A DNA stretch of 17,984 nucleotides from Syntrophaceae bacterium UBA2251 (GCA_002347815.1 DDXV01000031.1:1-17984), one strand, 5' to 3'. Shown: positions 1 through 8,723, counted from the stretch's first letter. The notes: generated by a model not told the origin, from the sequence alone. A program made the numbers and translations.

Positions 1-52
1 ACAGATCATTTGTTAGTGACATTCTTTTATCATCTTCCTGACCAATTCCCTG

Positions 53-81
53 TTGACATCGCGGGAATTATCAAGTAGAAG
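53..81 (+). promoter_or_regulatory. Candidate sigma-70-type promoter for plsC-ftsK-rimO
   Basis: A perfect TTGACA (53-58) is followed after 17 bp by TAGAAG (76-81), a 3-4/6 match to the -10 consensus. It would start transcription near 88, about 90 nt upstream of the chosen plsC start. Bases 1-175 otherwise show no recognisable gene. The -10 is weak, so confidence is moderate. Confidence 0.4.
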
Positions 82-175
82 GATATCTATGATTTCTTTG
101 CCAGAACTTCAATGAAATCATGTGTATGATGCGATTAAACGCCGCCGTGGACGCAGGCGTCCAAGGAAGGTGACC

Positions 176-907
176 ATGATCCGTTCCGCCCTGTTGGTTA
201 TCCTCGGTGTTGCCATCACCGGTTTCGTCTCCTTCTTCTGCATCGTTTTCCCTTACATCTCGCCGGGCGAAAACAAGATCCACAAGATCGCCAATCTCTG
301 GGCCAGGATCCTGCTTCTCATCTCCGCGACCAAAGTCAATGTGATCGGCGGGGAAAACGTCCTTACCCGCAGCCCGCAGATCTTCATGGCCAATCATGCC
401 AGCGATTTCGACATCCTGATCGTTCTCGCCCACATCCCCGGGCAGTTCCGCTGGATCGCCAAGAAGGAACTCTTCCGCATTCCCCTGTTCGGCAGGGCCA
501 TGCGCAACGCGGGCTATATCGAAATCGACCGTCAGCACCACGAACGCGCCCTCAGAAGCATCGACGAGGCGGCGGAGAAAATCAAGCAGGGGAAATCGGT
601 CATGACCTTTCCCGAGGGGACCCGCAGCCATGACGGAAAGATCCAGGCTTTCAAGCAGGGCATGTTCCATCTGGCGATCAAATCGGGGGTTCCCATTGTG
701 CCGATTTCCATCGTCGGGGCCTCGGAAATCATGCCGAAGCGGTCCCTGCGGGTCAACCGGGGAACGATCACGATGGTGATCGACAAGCCCATCGACGTGA
801 CAGGCTACACGATCGAAACCCGCGAGGCGCTGATCCGGAAGGTGCGTGAAGTCATCGTCCGCAACTTCAACGAACAGCAGGCGATCCGCCGGCGATCCCC
901 GGAGTGA
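176..907 (+). CDS. plsC: 1-acyl-sn-glycerol-3-phosphate acyltransferase (PlsC-type)
   Basis: This enzyme is predicted to acylate lysophosphatidate to phosphatidate in membrane phospholipid synthesis at the cytoplasmic face of the inner membrane. The 243-residue protein has an N-terminal hydrophobic segment (about residues 4-27). The acyltransferase motif NHASDFD follows, with the catalytic pair His74 and Asp79 (HX4D), then FPEGTR (145-150) for phosphate binding and a PIVPISIVG block (about 173-181). The length is typical of the family. I chose ATG 176 because AAGGAAGG lies just upstream; an in-frame GTG at 122 would add 18 mostly basic residues and has no comparable ribosome-binding site. The stop codon overlaps the GTG/ATG start region of ftsK, so the two genes are probably co-transcribed. 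The family is clear. A related lysophospholipid acyltransferase specificity cannot be excluded. Confidence 0.9.
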   Translation: MIRSALLVILGVAITGFVSFFCIVFPYISPGENKIHKIANLWARILLLISATKVNVIGGENVLTRSPQIFMANHASDFDILIVLAHIPGQFRWIAKKELFRIPLFGRAMRNAGYIEIDRQHHERALRSIDEAAEKIKQGKSVMTFPEGTRSHDGKIQAFKQGMFHLAIKSGVPIVPISIVGASEIMPKRSLRVNRGTITMVIDKPIDVTGYTIETREALIRKVREVIVRNFNEQQAIRRRSPE

Positions 908-909
908 CG

Positions 910-3144
910 ATGGCGGAAGAAATCCAAACCAACCGGAGGGGAGAAATTCGGGGCATCGTCTGCCTGGCAGGCGCCCTGTTCCTGTTTCTGAGCCTGTTTT
1001 CCTATCACCCGCTGGATCCCTCGTTCACCCATTTCACGGCGGGAGACGCCCCGATTCACAATCTGGCCGGGACCGTCGGCTCGCACACCGCCGACACCCT
1101 GGCCCGCCTGTTCGGCTTCGGCGTCTTCTGGTTTCCCGTCGTCCTGGTGATCGCCGGCCTGAAATCCCTGCTGGAGAGGGAGTACCGTCTCACGGTGATC
1201 GGCGTCGCGGGTTTCGTCGGGCTGATGTGCGCCACGACCGGCCTGTTCGCCGTGACGATCCCGCGCGTTTTGCTCCACGGGGTCGATCTCCCCACGGGGG
1301 GGCTTGCCGGCCAACTGCTCGCCCGTCTCCTCCTGGGCTATTTCAACCTGGCGGGGGCCTATCTCATCCTCACGGCCCTTCTGATCGTTTCCCTCATGGT
1401 CCTCGTCGACTTCTCCCTGGTCGTTCTGGCGAGGCGGCTTTTCCAGGTCACCGTCAGCGGTGTCCATCTGCTTTCAGTTGCGATCCCCGGGGGAATCGAG
1501 GCGCTCCGGCAGTGGCGTTCGCGACCGGACAAGGATAAGAAAACGAAGGCGAAGAAGGCCGCACCCGTCATCGCCGCCGGCTCGGCGGAGCCCCGTCGCG
1601 CGGCCAAGCCGGAGCAGATCCCGCTCCCCCTCGTGATGCCCGCTCCGGGCCAGGCATTCCAACTCCCGCCCCTGACCCTGCTCGACCCCGTCCAGCATCG
1701 GGAACTCCGCCAGAAGAAGGAAACGCTGGTCGCCAACTCCCGGGTCCTGGAAAACAAACTGGCCGACTTCGGTGTCGAGGCGCGGGTCCTGGAGGTCCGT
1801 CCGGGACCGGTCATCACCATGTACGAACTGGAACCGGCACCGGGGGTCAAGATTCACCGGATCACCAATCTGACGGACGACCTGGCCCTCGCCCTCAAGG
1901 CGCCGAGCATCCGTATCATCGCCCCGATCCCCGGAAAGGCGGCGATCGGCATCGAGATCCCCAATCCGGACCGGGACGAAGTCCACCTGAGGGACGTTCT
2001 CGATCACAACGAGTTCCGGACCTCCCCCTGTCGCCTGCCCATCGCCCTGGGCGTGGATATCGTGGGCCAGCCCGTCGTTACGGATCTGATCCGCATGCCC
2101 CACCTGCTCATCGCGGGCACGACGGGCTCCGGGAAGAGCGTCTCGCTGAACGCCATGATCTGCAGCATTCTCTTCAAGGCCCCGCCGGACGAGGTGAAAT
2201 TCCTCATGATCGACCCGAAGCGCCTCGAACTGTCCGCCTATGAAGGGATTCCCCACCTCCTCCACCCGGTGGTCGTGGACCCCAAGAAGGCCTCCCAGGT
2301 GCTTCGCTGGGCGGTGGAGGAGATGGAGCGGCGCTACCAGATCATCGGGGAACGCGGCGTCAAGGGAATCGAGGCCTTCAACGAACTCGTCAAGAGGACC
2401 GCCGCGGAGAAGAAAGGATCGCCCGCCCGCGCGGCGTCGCTCCCGTCGGACGGCGGTCCGTCGCCGGAGGCGGAAGCGCCTCCGCCGCCCGCGCCGCTGC
2501 CCTACATCGTCATCGTCATCGACGAACTGGCCGACCTGATGCTGGTTGCCCAGCGCAACGTCGAGGAATCCCTGGCCCGCCTGGCGCAGATGGCCCGGGC
2601 GGCGGGCATTCACCTGATCCTGGCCACGCAGCGGCCCTCCGTCGATGTCATCACCGGCGTCATCAAGGCGAACTTCCCGACCCGCATCTCGTTTCAGGTC
2701 TCCTCCAAGGTGGACTCCCGGACCATTCTCGACGTGCAGGGGGCGGAGAACCTTCTGGGCGCCGGAGACATGCTGTTCATCCCGCCGGGAACCTCCAAGC
2801 TCAACCGAATCCACGGGGCCTACGTCTCCGATGCGGAAATCGAGCGAATCGTCTTCTACGTGAAGCAGCAGGGCCAGCCCGCCTATGACGAATCCATCGC
2901 CCAGTACCGGCCGGACGCGCCCGAGGGGGACAAGGAGGGGGGAGATCTCGACGAGAAATACGACGAGGCGGTGGAACTGGTCACCGACCTCGGCCAGGCC
3001 TCCATCTCCCTGGTCCAGCGATACCTCAAGGTCGGCTACAACCGGGCCGCCCGAATCATCGAGCGGATGGAGTCCGAAGGCGTGGTGGGGCCCTCGGACG
3101 GCGTCAAGCCCCGGAAGGTCCTGGCCCGCAAGCTGCCCCGCTGA
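910..3144 (+). CDS. ftsK: DNA translocase FtsK/SpoIIIE
   Basis: This is a septal double-stranded DNA pump that clears chromosome ends during division and activates XerCD at dif. The 744-residue protein has four N-terminal membrane segments (about 13-32, 70-88, 95-116, 145-167). A short basic/proline linker follows, then the beta/alpha motor with Walker A GTTGSGKS (403-410) and Walker B ending in DELADLM (Asp538-Glu539). The C-terminal winged-helix gamma domain (about 684-742) normally reads the KOPS signals. An Ala/Pro-rich insert of about 35 residues precedes the Walker B strand. The linker is much shorter than in E. coli FtsK, giving the compact SpoIIIE-like form. ATG 910 is preferred because GGAG sits 5 nt upstream; an in-frame GTG at 904 is possible. 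It overlaps the end of plsC and is followed after 2 bp by rimO. Confidence 0.96.
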   Translation: MAEEIQTNRRGEIRGIVCLAGALFLFLSLFSYHPLDPSFTHFTAGDAPIHNLAGTVGSHTADTLARLFGFGVFWFPVVLVIAGLKSLLEREYRLTVIGVAGFVGLMCATTGLFAVTIPRVLLHGVDLPTGGLAGQLLARLLLGYFNLAGAYLILTALLIVSLMVLVDFSLVVLARRLFQVTVSGVHLLSVAIPGGIEALRQWRSRPDKDKKTKAKKAAPVIAAGSAEPRRAAKPEQIPLPLVMPAPGQAFQLPPLTLLDPVQHRELRQKKETLVANSRVLENKLADFGVEARVLEVRPGPVITMYELEPAPGVKIHRITNLTDDLALALKAPSIRIIAPIPGKAAIGIEIPNPDRDEVHLRDVLDHNEFRTSPCRLPIALGVDIVGQPVVTDLIRMPHLLIAGTTGSGKSVSLNAMICSILFKAPPDEVKFLMIDPKRLELSAYEGIPHLLHPVVVDPKKASQVLRWAVEEMERRYQIIGERGVKGIEAFNELVKRTAAEKKGSPARAASLPSDGGPSPEAEAPPPPAPLPYIVIVIDELADLMLVAQRNVEESLARLAQMARAAGIHLILATQRPSVDVITGVIKANFPTRISFQVSSKVDSRTILDVQGAENLLGAGDMLFIPPGTSKLNRIHGAYVSDAEIERIVFYVKQQGQPAYDESIAQYRPDAPEGDKEGGDLDEKYDEAVELVTDLGQASISLVQRYLKVGYNRAARIIERMESEGVVGPSDGVKPRKVLARKLPR

Positions 3145-3146
3145 CC

Positions 3147-4481
3147 ATGCCCGAAACCGTCCACATGGTCAGCCTCGGCTGTCCGAAGAACCTGATCGAC
3201 TCCGAGGTGATGGCCGGCCTGCTGGCCAGGAAAGGCTTTCGCCTGACGCCGGAGGCCACCGAAGCCGCGATCATTCTCGTCAACACCTGCGCCTTCATCC
3301 TGCCGGCCCGGGAAGAGGCGATCGAGACGATCCTGCGCATGGCCGCCCTCAAGACCCCGGCCGGCGGGCACTGTCGGCATCTGGTCGTCGCCGGCTGCCT
3401 TCCCCAGCGCTACGGAGCGGCGCTCGCGCGGGCGCTCCCCGAGGTCGATCTCTTCCTTGGCGTCAACGAGGTCCCGGCCGTCGCGGTTCATCTCCGCCGC
3501 CTGCTCGCGGGACAGACGGGCCGCCGGAACCGGACCGGCAAACCGACCTTCCTGATGGACGCCGGCCTTCCCCGGCTCATCTCCACACCCGCGGCCACGG
3601 CCTACCTGAAGATCGCCGAAGGCTGCAACAACCGCTGCGCCTACTGCGTGATCCCCACGATCCGGGGCCCCTACCGGAGCCGACCGCCCGAGGACATCCT
3701 GCGGGAGGCGGAGGCCCTCGTCGGACAGGGGGTGCGAGAGCTGATCGTCACGGCCCAGGACACCACCGCCTACGGGCAGGACCTCCCCGGCCGGCCCGCC
3801 CTGCCTGGGTTGCTGCACGACCTGGCCTCCCTGAAGACGCTCAAGTGGCTCCGCCTGCTCTACACCTATCCGGAGCGCCTGACCGACGCCCTGTTCGAGG
3901 TCATCGCGCGCGAGCCCAAGCTCTGCAAATACATCGATATGCCTATCCAGCACATCGATGACGACCTTCTCGTCGCGATGCACCGGCGGGGCAACAGCGC
4001 CCTGATCCGGGAACGCATCGCCCGGGCCCGCGGAATGATTCCCGGCGTGGCCCTGCGGACATCGCTGATCGTGGGGTTTCCGGGGGAAACGCCGTCGCGG
4101 TTCAAACGGCTGCATGCATTTTTGGCGGAGGCCCGCCTCGACCATGTGGGGATTTTCACCTATTCCCGGGAGGAGGGTACGCCCGCGGAAAGCCGGGGGC
4201 CGGAGATTTCCGAGGCGACCAAGCAGCGACGCCGCGGGACGCTGATGGTCCGGCAGGCCGGGATTTCGGAAGAGATCAATAGGACGCTGATCGGCACCCG
4301 GCAGGAGATCCTGATCGAAGGACCGAGCGCACATCCGGAGTACCCGTTCGTCGGCCGCTGCCGCCGCCAGGCCCCGGACATCGACGGCGTCACCTACGTG
4401 CGGGGCGGCAGGCTTCGCGCGGGCGCCTTCGTCACCCGAACCATTCTCGCCGCCGACACCTACGACCTCTGCGCCGGATGA
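3147..4481 (+). CDS. rimO: Ribosomal protein S12 methylthiotransferase RimO
   Basis: A radical-SAM enzyme that adds a methylthio group to the conserved aspartate of ribosomal protein S12, using two [4Fe-4S] clusters. The protein has 444 residues, the usual length. The N-terminal methylthiotransferase domain starts with VSLGCPKNLIDSE and offers the three cluster cysteines Cys12, Cys48 and Cys84. The radical-SAM motif CNNRCAYC supplies Cys160, Cys164 and Cys167. The C-terminal part after about residue 375 is the TRAM domain. The SLGCPKN signature and the YTYPERLTD and DMPIQHIDD blocks favour RimO over the tRNA enzyme MiaB. The start lies 2 bp after the ftsK stop without an obvious ribosome-binding site, suggesting translational coupling. 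Its stop is 24 bp from the convergent carboxypeptidase gene. Confidence 0.93.
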   Translation: MPETVHMVSLGCPKNLIDSEVMAGLLARKGFRLTPEATEAAIILVNTCAFILPAREEAIETILRMAALKTPAGGHCRHLVVAGCLPQRYGAALARALPEVDLFLGVNEVPAVAVHLRRLLAGQTGRRNRTGKPTFLMDAGLPRLISTPAATAYLKIAEGCNNRCAYCVIPTIRGPYRSRPPEDILREAEALVGQGVRELIVTAQDTTAYGQDLPGRPALPGLLHDLASLKTLKWLRLLYTYPERLTDALFEVIAREPKLCKYIDMPIQHIDDDLLVAMHRRGNSALIRERIARARGMIPGVALRTSLIVGFPGETPSRFKRLHAFLAEARLDHVGIFTYSREEGTPAESRGPEISEATKQRRRGTLMVRQAGISEEINRTLIGTRQEILIEGPSAHPEYPFVGRCRRQAPDIDGVTYVRGGRLRAGAFVTRTILAADTYDLCAG

Positions 4482-4505
4482 GGCGCGCCCCCCGAAGCCA
4501 TCCCC

Positions 4506-5420
4506 TCACGGGCGGGCCGCCGGGGTCTTGCCCCGCTCCGTCGGCCGGGCCGCGTCGCTCCGGGTCTGCGCCGGCGGCGGCACACCCATCCGGGCAAACC
4601 CTTCGTCGAGCAGACGGATGGTTTCCCGCACCCGGACCACCGGGGTCGTGGCGCCGAGGACAACGGCCACGAGCCGGGTGTTCCCCCGGCAAGCCGTCGC
4701 AATGAAGTGATACCCGGACTCGCAGATGTAGCCGGTCTTGACGCCATCCGCGCCCGGATACTGCCGGAGAAGTCGGTTGCGGTTGTGCTGGGAAATCCCG
4801 TTGTAGGTGAAGTTCTGCCGGGCGTGGACGGTCAGCGCGGCGGGAAACCGTGACAGATACGCACGGGTGAGTCTCAGCATGTCCCGCGCGGTCGTAAACT
4901 GGCCCTCCGCCGGGAGCCCGTGGGGATTGGCGAAACGGCTGCGGCTCATGCCGAGGGTCTGCGCCCTGGCGTTCATGGCCGCGACAAAGCCGGCCTCCGT
5001 GCCGCCCAGGTGCTCCGCCACCGCGGCGGCGGCGTCGTTGGCGGAGACGATGGCCGTCCCCAGGACGAGATCCCCCAGCGACACGTCCGTCCCCACGTCC
5101 AAAAACATGCGCGATCCTTCCATGCGCCAGGCCTGCCGGCTGATCCGGACCGGATCGCGCCAGCGGGCCTTTCCCTGCCTCACCGCCTCGAAGGCCAGAT
5201 AGAGGGACAGCACCTTGGTGAGGGAGGCCGGCGGGAGGGGCTCATCGGCATTCTTCTGGAAGAGGATCGCTCCCGTCGCCGCGTCCGCTACGATCGCGGC
5301 CCGCCAGGGCGGCCGTGGCGGGGGAGGCGCCGGACGGCCGCGACGGGAAGGGGCGGCCTGGAGGGGAAGGGCGCCCGCGAGAAAAACCAGCGCCGCCAGC
5401 AGCGTCAGAATCCGTTTCAT
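4506..5420 (-). CDS. D-alanyl-D-alanine carboxypeptidase (PBP5/6-type, peptidase family S11)
   Basis: A penicillin-binding protein predicted to trim the terminal D-alanine from peptidoglycan stem peptides in the periplasm. The 304-residue protein starts with a signal peptide (MKR, a hydrophobic stretch, then an Ala-rich cleavage region near residue 23) and a proline-rich linker. The three active-site motifs are present in order: SLTK (about 66-69, acylated serine), SAN (about 126-128) and KTG (about 229-231). The C-terminal beta-rich domain and amphipathic anchor helix of classical DacA (about 400 residues) are absent; the protein ends soon after the catalytic domain in a basic, Pro/Arg-rich tail. 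The start at 5420 is chosen because a GAGGGGG ribosome-binding site precedes it and it places the signal peptide at the N-terminus. An endopeptidase role (PBP7-like) is possible. Confidence 0.9.
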   Translation of the reverse strand: MKRILTLLAALVFLAGALPLQAAPSRRGRPAPPPPRPPWRAAIVADAATGAILFQKNADEPLPPASLTKVLSLYLAFEAVRQGKARWRDPVRISRQAWRMEGSRMFLDVGTDVSLGDLVLGTAIVSANDAAAAVAEHLGGTEAGFVAAMNARAQTLGMSRSRFANPHGLPAEGQFTTARDMLRLTRAYLSRFPAALTVHARQNFTYNGISQHNRNRLLRQYPGADGVKTGYICESGYHFIATACRGNTRLVAVVLGATTPVVRVRETIRLLDEGFARMGVPPPAQTRSDAARPTERGKTPAARP

Positions 5421-5458
5421 GTCATGCCCCCTCTCACCCACCCTTTCGGCGTGCACGC

Positions 5459-5487
5459 GGTATAGGTAAATCCGGGGCGCATGTCAA
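5459..5487 (-). promoter_or_regulatory. Promoter of the D-Ala-D-Ala carboxypeptidase gene
   Basis: Read on the minus strand, TTGACA (5487-5482) is followed after exactly 17 bp by TATACC (5464-5459). Predicted transcription would start near 5452 and give a 5' leader of about 30 nt containing the GAGGGGG ribosome-binding site. Confidence 0.65.
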
Positions 5488-5637
5488 GCCCGGGATGGCA
5501 CTTTTGCCGGGGCGCCGCCCTTCACGGCACGGACATCCCCGCGAGACCGGGTGGCCGGCGCGTTCGGGCGGAGGGCCGCCGGTCCTCCCTGCCGTTTGCG
5601 GCCCGACCTTCCCCCGGGGGATGGGCGAATTATGCCG

Positions 5638-5666
5638 TTGAAAAGTTTGCGGTCATTCGTTAAGGT
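5638..5666 (+). promoter_or_regulatory. Candidate promoter of cydAB
   Basis: TTGAAA (5638-5643) and TAAGGT (5661-5666) are 17 bp apart and sit about 28 bp upstream of the cydA start, just before its GGGAGG ribosome-binding site. The rest of the divergent region 5488-5637 is GC-rich and shows no gene. I see no convincing FNR or ArcA site. Confidence 0.4.
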
Positions 5667-5693
5667 TTCCGTACCAACCCTTGGGAGGTCCTT

Positions 5694-7001
5694 ATGAGCG
5701 CGTTACTCCTGGCCAGGATTCAATTCGCTTTGACGGTCGGCTTCCACTTCCTCTTCCCCGCCATGACGCTGGGAGTCACGCTGGTGATTCTCATCTCCGA
5801 AACCGGCTACCTGATCAAGAAAGAGGAGCGGTACCGGCGGATCACGGACTTCCTGGCCCGCCTGCTCGGCCTGATTTTTGTCATCGGGGCGGCCACGGGT
5901 CTCACGATGGAATTTTCCTTCGGGACCAACTGGTCGAATTACTCCCGCGCGGTGGGCGATATCTTCGGTCCGCTCCTGGCGGCGGAAGGGGTGATCGCGT
6001 TCTTTCTCGAGTCCGTCTTTGTCGGCGTCCTGATCTTCGCCCGCGACAGGGTCTCGCCCAAGGTGTACTGGCTGTCCGCACTCCTCGTCTTCATCGGCGG
6101 ACACCTTTCGGCGTTCTGGATCATCGTCGCCAATTCCTGGATGCAGACCCCCGCGGGGTACGCCGTCGACGCCGCCGGCAAGATCGCCCTGACGAGTTTT
6201 GCCGATGCGGTTTTCAACCCGTCGACGCACGTCCGGTTCATCCACACGGTCCTGGCGGCGTGGATGACGGGCGCCGTGATGGTGGCGGGGATCGCCGGAT
6301 ACTACGTCCGCAAGGGGCTGCACGGCCAGACCGCCCGGACGATGCTGAAGATCGGCATTGTCCTGTTTGCCCTGACGCCGGTCCTGCAACTGGGGGCGGG
6401 CCACATGCACGCCATCGAGGTCATCAACATGCAACCGGAAAAGGCGGCGGCCCTGGAAGGGCATTTCGTCACCTCCCGGGGCGTGCCCCTGTATGCCGTG
6501 GGGTGGGTCGATACCGCCAGCGAGACGACCTACGGCATCTCCGTCCCCAAGCTTTTGAGCTTCCTCTACAACTTCGATTTCAACTCCGAAATCAAGGGCC
6601 TGCGAGACTTCCCGAAGGCGCACTGGCCGCCCGTGAATCTGGTGTTTCAGGCGTATCACGTCATGGTGGGCATCGGCATGCTCGCCATCGCCCTCGGGCT
6701 GCTGGGGGCGTTTTTACTCGTGACGGGAAGGCTTTACCAGACCCGCTGGTATCTTTTTGTCCTCCCCTTCCTGATCCCCCTGCCCCATCTGGCCCACGAA
6801 ACGGGCTGGATGACGGCGGAAATCGGCCGGCAGCCGTGGATCATCTATGGACTGATGAAAACCGCGGATGCCGCGTCGGTGGTCGTCTCCGCCGGCAACG
6901 TTCTGTTCAGCCTGGTGATGTTCTCGCTGATCTACCTGCTCCTGTTCGTCATGTTCGTCATGCTTTGCGTCAAACTCGTGAAACAGGGCCCCGCATCGTA
7001 G
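5694..7001 (+). CDS. cydA: Cytochrome bd quinol oxidase subunit I
   Basis: The heme-carrying subunit of cytochrome bd oxidase, which reduces O2 to water with quinol electrons in the inner membrane. The 435-residue polytopic protein begins MSALLLARIQFALTVGFHF; His18 matches the conserved N-terminal heme ligand (E. coli His19) and His184 in FIHT matches the b558 ligand (E. coli His186). The GRQPW signature lies near residue 380. The protein is much shorter than E. coli CydA (522), as expected for the short-Q-loop class. A GGGAGG ribosome-binding site precedes ATG 5694. cydB follows after 21 bp. In an otherwise anaerobic gene set, this high-affinity oxidase would plausibly act in oxygen scavenging; that is inference. 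Confidence 0.96.
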   Translation: MSALLLARIQFALTVGFHFLFPAMTLGVTLVILISETGYLIKKEERYRRITDFLARLLGLIFVIGAATGLTMEFSFGTNWSNYSRAVGDIFGPLLAAEGVIAFFLESVFVGVLIFARDRVSPKVYWLSALLVFIGGHLSAFWIIVANSWMQTPAGYAVDAAGKIALTSFADAVFNPSTHVRFIHTVLAAWMTGAVMVAGIAGYYVRKGLHGQTARTMLKIGIVLFALTPVLQLGAGHMHAIEVINMQPEKAAALEGHFVTSRGVPLYAVGWVDTASETTYGISVPKLLSFLYNFDFNSEIKGLRDFPKAHWPPVNLVFQAYHVMVGIGMLAIALGLLGAFLLVTGRLYQTRWYLFVLPFLIPLPHLAHETGWMTAEIGRQPWIIYGLMKTADAASVVVSAGNVLFSLVMFSLIYLLLFVMFVMLCVKLVKQGPAS

Positions 7002-7022
7002 CCCGAAACGGAGGAAGGATTC

Positions 7023-8033
7023 ATGGAAACGATTCAGAACTTTCAAATCCTCTGGTACGCACTCATCTTCGTCCTGCTGCTCGGCTACTCGCTGCTCGAC
7101 GGATTCGACCTGGGCATCGGATCGCTCCTGCCGTTCCTGGGGCGTGACAAGGAGGAGCGGGATACCCTGATCCATTCGATCGGCCCGGTTTGGGACGGCA
7201 ATGAAGTCTGGTTGATCACGGGGGGCGGGGCCCTGTTTGCGGCCTTTCCCCAGGCCTATGCCACCGCCTTCTCCGGTTTCTATGTGGCCATGATGCTGGT
7301 GCTGTTCGCCCTGATCTTCCGGGCCGTGTCGATGGAGTTTCGCGCCCACGACGCCGTCCGGGCCGGACTCTGGGAGAAGGCGCTGGTCGCCGGGAGCGCC
7401 GTGGCGACGGTGCTGTTCGGGGTGGCCCTGGGCAACGTGATCTACGGCGTTCCCCTCGATCCGCGCATGGAGTACACCGGCGATTTTCTCACCCTGCTCA
7501 GGCCCGTGCCGCTGCTGTTCGGCCTGACGGGGCTCGCCGCGGTCCTGCTCCAGGGCGCCGCCTGGGCCGTGATGAAGACCGAAGGAGCGCTTCAGCAGCG
7601 CGCCTTCAAGGCCGTCAGGATCCTGCTCGGGGTCAACGGGGCCGTCGCGATCCTCTATTTCATCGTGATGGCCGCGTCGTTTCCCGGACTGACGGACCGG
7701 CCGCTGTTCTATGCCGGCGTGCTCCTGACCCTGCTGGGACTTGTGGGTCTCTTCTTCTCGGTCCGCAGGCAGAACGACGGCGCCCCGTTCTGGGAGTCGT
7801 CCTGTTCCTTTATCGGTCTGTGGCTCGTGGCCGGTGCGGCGCAATTTCCCAACCTGATCAAGGCGTCCAATGATCCGCGGTTGAGCCTGACCATTTTCAA
7901 CAGCTCCACCGGGCTGCACACCCTGAAGGTCATGAGTGTGATCGCGCTCATTGGCATGCCGATCGTCATCGGCTATACCGTGTTCGTGTACCGGATTTTC
8001 AAGGGGAAGACCCGGCCGTCCGGCTCCTATTGA
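7023..8033 (+). CDS. cydB: Cytochrome bd quinol oxidase subunit II
   Basis: The structural partner of CydA, an integral membrane subunit without its own heme ligands. The 336-residue protein has the family hallmark GPVWDGNEVWLITGGGALF (starting about residue 55) and eight to nine hydrophobic segments. The N-terminal FVLLLGYSLLDGFDLGIGS block is also typical. An ACGGAGGAAGG ribosome-binding site lies just upstream of ATG 7023, and the spacing from cydA shows a single transcript. No CydX-like small ORF is evident in the 128 bp after the stop. A hairpin with a T-run closes the operon. Confidence 0.96.
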   Translation: METIQNFQILWYALIFVLLLGYSLLDGFDLGIGSLLPFLGRDKEERDTLIHSIGPVWDGNEVWLITGGGALFAAFPQAYATAFSGFYVAMMLVLFALIFRAVSMEFRAHDAVRAGLWEKALVAGSAVATVLFGVALGNVIYGVPLDPRMEYTGDFLTLLRPVPLLFGLTGLAAVLLQGAAWAVMKTEGALQQRAFKAVRILLGVNGAVAILYFIVMAASFPGLTDRPLFYAGVLLTLLGLVGLFFSVRRQNDGAPFWESSCSFIGLWLVAGAAQFPNLIKASNDPRLSLTIFNSSTGLHTLKVMSVIALIGMPIVIGYTVFVYRIFKGKTRPSGSY

Positions 8034-8120
8034 CACCCGTCTCCATCGCGGCCGGAAACGGCACGTGTCGGAAAAGATTTCACGCGGAAAGCGGCGGCGG
8101 CGGGAGGGATATCCAGGCAG

Positions 8121-8163
8121 CGGACGGGTTCTTGCCCATGATGGGCCGTCCGGAATCGTTTTT
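8121..8163 (+). terminator. Intrinsic terminator of cydAB
   Basis: CGGACGG (8121-8127) pairs with CCGTCCG (8146-8152). Inside the loop is a second small stem, GCCCAT/ATGGGC. A T5 run (8159-8163) follows 6 nt after the stem. It overlaps the stop codon of the convergent cyclic-nucleotide-binding gene. Confidence 0.55.
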
Positions 8164-8647
8164 AAGGCTTCGGGTCCAGGGTCCGGGTTTGGTCCTTCTT
8201 GGTTTTGTCCCGGGAGATCAGCCACCGCTGGGCATTCGATTTCTGGAGTCTGGCAAAAACCGTGTCCAGAACCCGCCGCAGGAATTTCACCTGTAACGTG
8301 AGCGGGAGTTTGTTGAGATCGTTGGCATCAAACGCGAGGAGCAGACATTCCATCGAGGACTCGACATGGGCGATTCTGGGCCTGCCCATGAGACCGATCT
8401 CGCCGAAGATGTCGCTGGATTTGATCGTGGCGACCACCTTCTCGTTGTAGATGACCTCCGCCTGCCCCTGCACCAGGACGTACATGTGGAGATCCCGTTC
8501 GCCCTGCTGAACGATTCTTTCACGGGGCGCAACCTGGGTCCATTTCCCCACGTCGAGGAGCAGTTCCAGTTCTTCGGACGCGAAGCCCTGAAAGAAGGCA
8601 ATGCCTTCGAGAATATTTGTGAGCGGCGTCAAGGTCAGGGTTGCCAT
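8162..8647 (-). CDS. Stand-alone cyclic-nucleotide-binding (CAP_ED) domain protein
   Basis: A 161-residue protein made almost entirely of one CAP/CRP-type nucleotide-binding beta-barrel: FFQGFASEELELLLDVGKW opens it, a barrel strand IVQQGERDLHMYVLVQGQA follows, then the phosphate-binding-cassette region FGEIGLMGRPRIAHV (about residues 85-99). A long helix (about 117-139) comes next. Instead of the winged-helix DNA-binding domain of CRP/FNR there is only a short, very basic tail. It is therefore unlikely to be a transcription factor by itself; it could bind a nucleotide or act as a sensor/adaptor. The cassette keeps the Gly-Glu and an Arg-Ile in place of the canonical Arg-Thr/Ser/Ala, so ligand binding is plausible but unproven. 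The gene is monocistronic, convergent with cydB, with a strong own promoter. Only a weak ribosome-binding site (GGGA) precedes the start. Confidence 0.8.
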   Translation of the reverse strand: MATLTLTPLTNILEGIAFFQGFASEELELLLDVGKWTQVAPRERIVQQGERDLHMYVLVQGQAEVIYNEKVVATIKSSDIFGEIGLMGRPRIAHVESSMECLLLAFDANDLNKLPLTLQVKFLRRVLDTVFARLQKSNAQRWLISRDKTKKDQTRTLDPKP

Positions 8648-8671
8648 CGAACGATCCCGTCCGGTAAGATT

Positions 8672-8688
8672 CGCTTCCCCGGGAAGCG
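8672..8688 (-). repeat. 17-bp palindrome at the predicted transcription start of the CAP_ED gene
   Basis: CGCTTCC (8672-8678), a 3-nt centre, then GGAAGCG (8682-8688) form a perfect 7-bp inverted repeat that coincides with the predicted +1 region. It could be an operator or a 5'-terminal RNA hairpin. The remaining intergenic sequence 8724-8907 shows nothing I can identify. Confidence 0.45.
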
Positions 8689-8694
8689 GGGCGC

Positions 8695-8723
8695 AATATA
8701 GGGAAAGATGCGTCGCAAGTCAA
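8695..8723 (-). promoter_or_regulatory. Strong sigma-70-like promoter of the CAP_ED gene
   Basis: On the minus strand TTGACT (8723-8718) and TATATT (8700-8695) are each 5/6 matches to consensus with an exact 17-bp spacer. Transcription should start near 8688 and give a leader of about 40 nt. Confidence 0.7.

Noticed and set aside
89..115. Eight-codon ORF with a GAAGGA-like ribosome-binding site ahead of plsC
   Set aside because: Too short to judge; it shows no regulatory amino-acid bias, and no attenuator hairpin follows.
122..175. GTG start giving a longer PlsC
   Set aside because: The 18 added residues are strongly basic and unlike the family N-terminus, while ATG 176 has an excellent AAGGAAGG ribosome-binding site.
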